In this document: piece by piece, positions 14,322-15,472 of the stretch
How positions within the stretch are numbered: the stretch's first letter is position 1
How the letters are laid out: every line of letters begins with the position of its first letter
Assembly: GCA_030765605.1 (NCBI GenBank)
Contig: JAVCCG010000096.1
Location: 1 to 15,472 of the forward strand
Origin: Candidatus Alcyoniella australis
GTDB taxonomy: Bacteria > Lernaellota > Lernaellaia > JAVCCG01 > Alcyoniellaceae
DNA: 15,472 nt
Direction: 5' to 3'
Made by a program: the position numbers and the translations under genes
The notes under the pieces: model-generated
Seen by the model: only the letters and a program-made list of their open reading frames with translations
Told to the model about the DNA's origin: nothing
Databases searched by the model: none

Positions 14322-14944
14322 ATGTCCGCCAAACCTGCCGGCAAACACCCCCGATTGCGCAGGCTGCTGCTCAATCTGCTCTCGTTGCCCGCGGCCGCGA
14401 TTCTCAGGCTGTGGTGTCTGTCGTGTCGGGTCGTGGCGCGCGAAGACGAGCAACGCGAGATCGACGCGGTCCAGCGCCACGGCGGCTGCATCTACCCCAC
14501 CTAGCACCAGCGGATGTCCTACTTCTTTCACGACTTCGGCTCACGCCACGTGACAATGATGGTCAGCAAAAGCCAGGACGGCGATTACGCCAACGCCCTG
14601 GCCCCAAGGGATCTCCGCGAGTGTTGAAGATGGGCTCGATCCGCATTGCCCAAGCGACCGGCAAGCCGATCATCCAGATGATGTACGGGGCCAAGCGCCG
14701 CATTGTGTTCAACTCCTGGGACCGCTTTTCCCTGCCGATGCCGTTCACCAAGGTCGTACTGCTGCACGGCGAGCCGGTGCTGGCGCCGCCCGACGCGGAC
14801 GATGAGCAGTGCGAACGCATCCGCCTACAGATAGAGCTGGAGATGAACCGTATGGCCTTTCGCTGCGACCGCTGGTTCGGCGGCGAACCGGTGGGCCTGC
14901 CTGGACACGACCTGCCCGCCAACAACGCCAAGCTGTCTGACTAA
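14322..14944 (+). pseudogene. Decayed DUF374-type lysophospholipid acyltransferase
   Basis: Two lesions split a recognisable DUF374 (LPLAT-like) gene. The first part starts at ATG 14322 and encodes 60 residues with a basic, hydrophobic N terminus up to H-G-G-C-I-Y-P-T. It stops at TAG 14502-14504, exactly where the family has the Trp of its W-H motif (TGG to TAG explains it). Reading through gives H-Q-R-M-S-Y-F-F and V-S-K-S-Q-D-G-D-Y-A-N-A-L, matching the S-x-S-x-D-G-E segment. Near 14600 the frame jumps directly to G-P-K-G-S-P-R-V-L-K-M-G-S-I-R-I-A-Q, the part after the family's T-P-D-G-P-R-G-P motif, then N-S-W-D-R-F-S-L-P-M-P-F, to the stop at 14942-14944. About 40 codons, including the R-G-S-S region, are absent. 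Two independent defects argue for a real pseudogene. It follows the Kelch gene by 13 nt with GAGGGG 9 nt upstream, so was once in the same operon. Confidence 0.8.
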
Positions 14945-14954
14945 AATTTGTCGA

Positions 14955-15455
14955 TTAGAATTGGATCGGGTTCTGGCCCTTGTCACGCAGCTCGATCAGC
15001 TCTTCGTCGACCATCACCCGCTGTAGCACCACGGTCTCGGGCGATCCGGCCGGGGGAAAACTCTCGGGGCGCGTCGCACTCATCTGCGTAAAGACCAGCA
15101 TTGTATTCAGATCGCTGAAACCGACGATGCAGGCCGCGATCTCACCGCCTTCCAGAGTCAGGTCGAGCCAGATCGGGTCTTGTGCATAATCGAAACGATA
15201 GGTGAACAGAATCTTGCGGCCGCCGTGGGTCATGTAGCCGCTGCCGTCGTCGCTGAACTGGAACGAACCGCGCTCGCCGAACTGGTCTATGCCGAACCAC
15301 TTGCCGATGTGGCCGGTCTGCCCGACCTCGATGGTCTGCACTGATTGAGGTTGCGAACCGCGGCCGATCCCGGCACAGCCCGCTACCAGCGCGCAGGCCA
15401 AGGCCATCACGAGAATAAGCAGTGCGCTACGCTGGGAGAGGCTATAAGTATTCAT
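14955..15455 (-). CDS. Small lipoprotein with lipocalin-like/TIGR03067-like pattern
   Basis: 166 residues if the ATG at 15453-15455 is used; an in-frame GTG two codons upstream (15459-15461) is possible, and too little upstream sequence is present to see a ribosome site. The signal is hydrophobic and ends L-V-A-G-C, with lipidated Cys27. The mature part is predicted beta-rich: G-K-W-F-G, G-S-F-Q-F-S-D-D-G-S-G, F-T-Y-R-F-D-Y-A-Q-D-P-I-W-L-D-L-T-L, then L-N-T-M-L-V-F and R-P-E-S-F-P. The order W-F, F-x-x-D-G, P-x-W-L-D-L, L-x-x-x-x-x-x-R-P-x-x-F is like the small lipocalin-type domains seen in planctomycetes and related bacteria. No function is known. It is convergent with the acyltransferase remnant, 10 nt apart. 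Confidence 0.75.
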   Translation of the reverse strand: MNTYSLSQRSALLILVMALACALVAGCAGIGRGSQPQSVQTIEVGQTGHIGKWFGIDQFGERGSFQFSDDGSGYMTHGGRKILFTYRFDYAQDPIWLDLTLEGGEIAACIVGFSDLNTMLVFTQMSATRPESFPPAGSPETVVLQRVMVDEELIELRDKGQNPIQF

Positions 15456-15472
15456 ACCCACGACGATCGTCG

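Overview
The window is GC-rich (roughly 60-65% by eye) bacterial chromosome, densely packed, with no rRNA, tRNA, CRISPR array, insertion sequence or phage gene that I can see. The organism looks like an uncultured Gram-negative bacterium of the broad deltaproteobacterial/Myxococcota-like grade; a candidate phylum such as Lernaellota is possible but low confidence. The main clue is a set of secreted proteins and lipoproteins carrying long aspartate runs: an SUMF1-type lipoprotein, an unrecognised 574-residue lipoprotein, an SGNH hydrolase and a Kelch protein. A tungsten-type aldehyde ferredoxin oxidoreductase homologue suggests some anaerobic or low-potential metabolism.

Layout. 1-443 (minus) is the 5' part of a lipoprotein with a formylglycine-generating-enzyme-like domain, cut by the window edge. 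580-1016 (minus) is a DUF3783-family gene broken by a single-base frameshift. Divergent from it, 1140-3542 and 3544-5118 (plus) form a two-gene operon of large polytopic membrane proteins (YfhO type and ArnT/PMT type), both probable lipid-linked-sugar GT-C proteins of the cell envelope. 5122-6846 (minus) is the unrecognised Asp-rich lipoprotein and 6939-7838 (minus) an EamA/DMT transporter. Divergent from that, 7981-8832 (plus) is a monoacylglycerol-lipase-like hydrolase that runs tail to tail into a DUF89 damage-control phosphatase (8837-9703, minus). 9826-11001 (minus) is a secreted SGNH hydrolase.

11146-14944 (plus) looks like one operon: the AOR-family oxidoreductase (11146-12999), a secreted Kelch/IPT protein overlapping it by 8 nt (12992-14308), and the wreck of a DUF374 lysophospholipid acyltransferase (14322-14944) with a nonsense codon and an internal deletion. 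A small lipoprotein (14955-15455, minus) closes the window.

Together the genes are mostly envelope-directed: four exported proteins with Asp tracts, two GT-C membrane proteins, a lipase-like hydrolase, an acyltransferase relic and a small lipoprotein. Three convergent gene pairs end within 3-10 nt of each other and I see no intrinsic terminators there. The points most worth following up are the AOR homologue with altered cofactor motifs coupled to an exported Kelch protein, the 574-residue lipoprotein, the inverted repeat centred on a consensus TATAAT just before the YfhO-type gene, and the two broken genes. I do not see a clear new defence or mobile system here.
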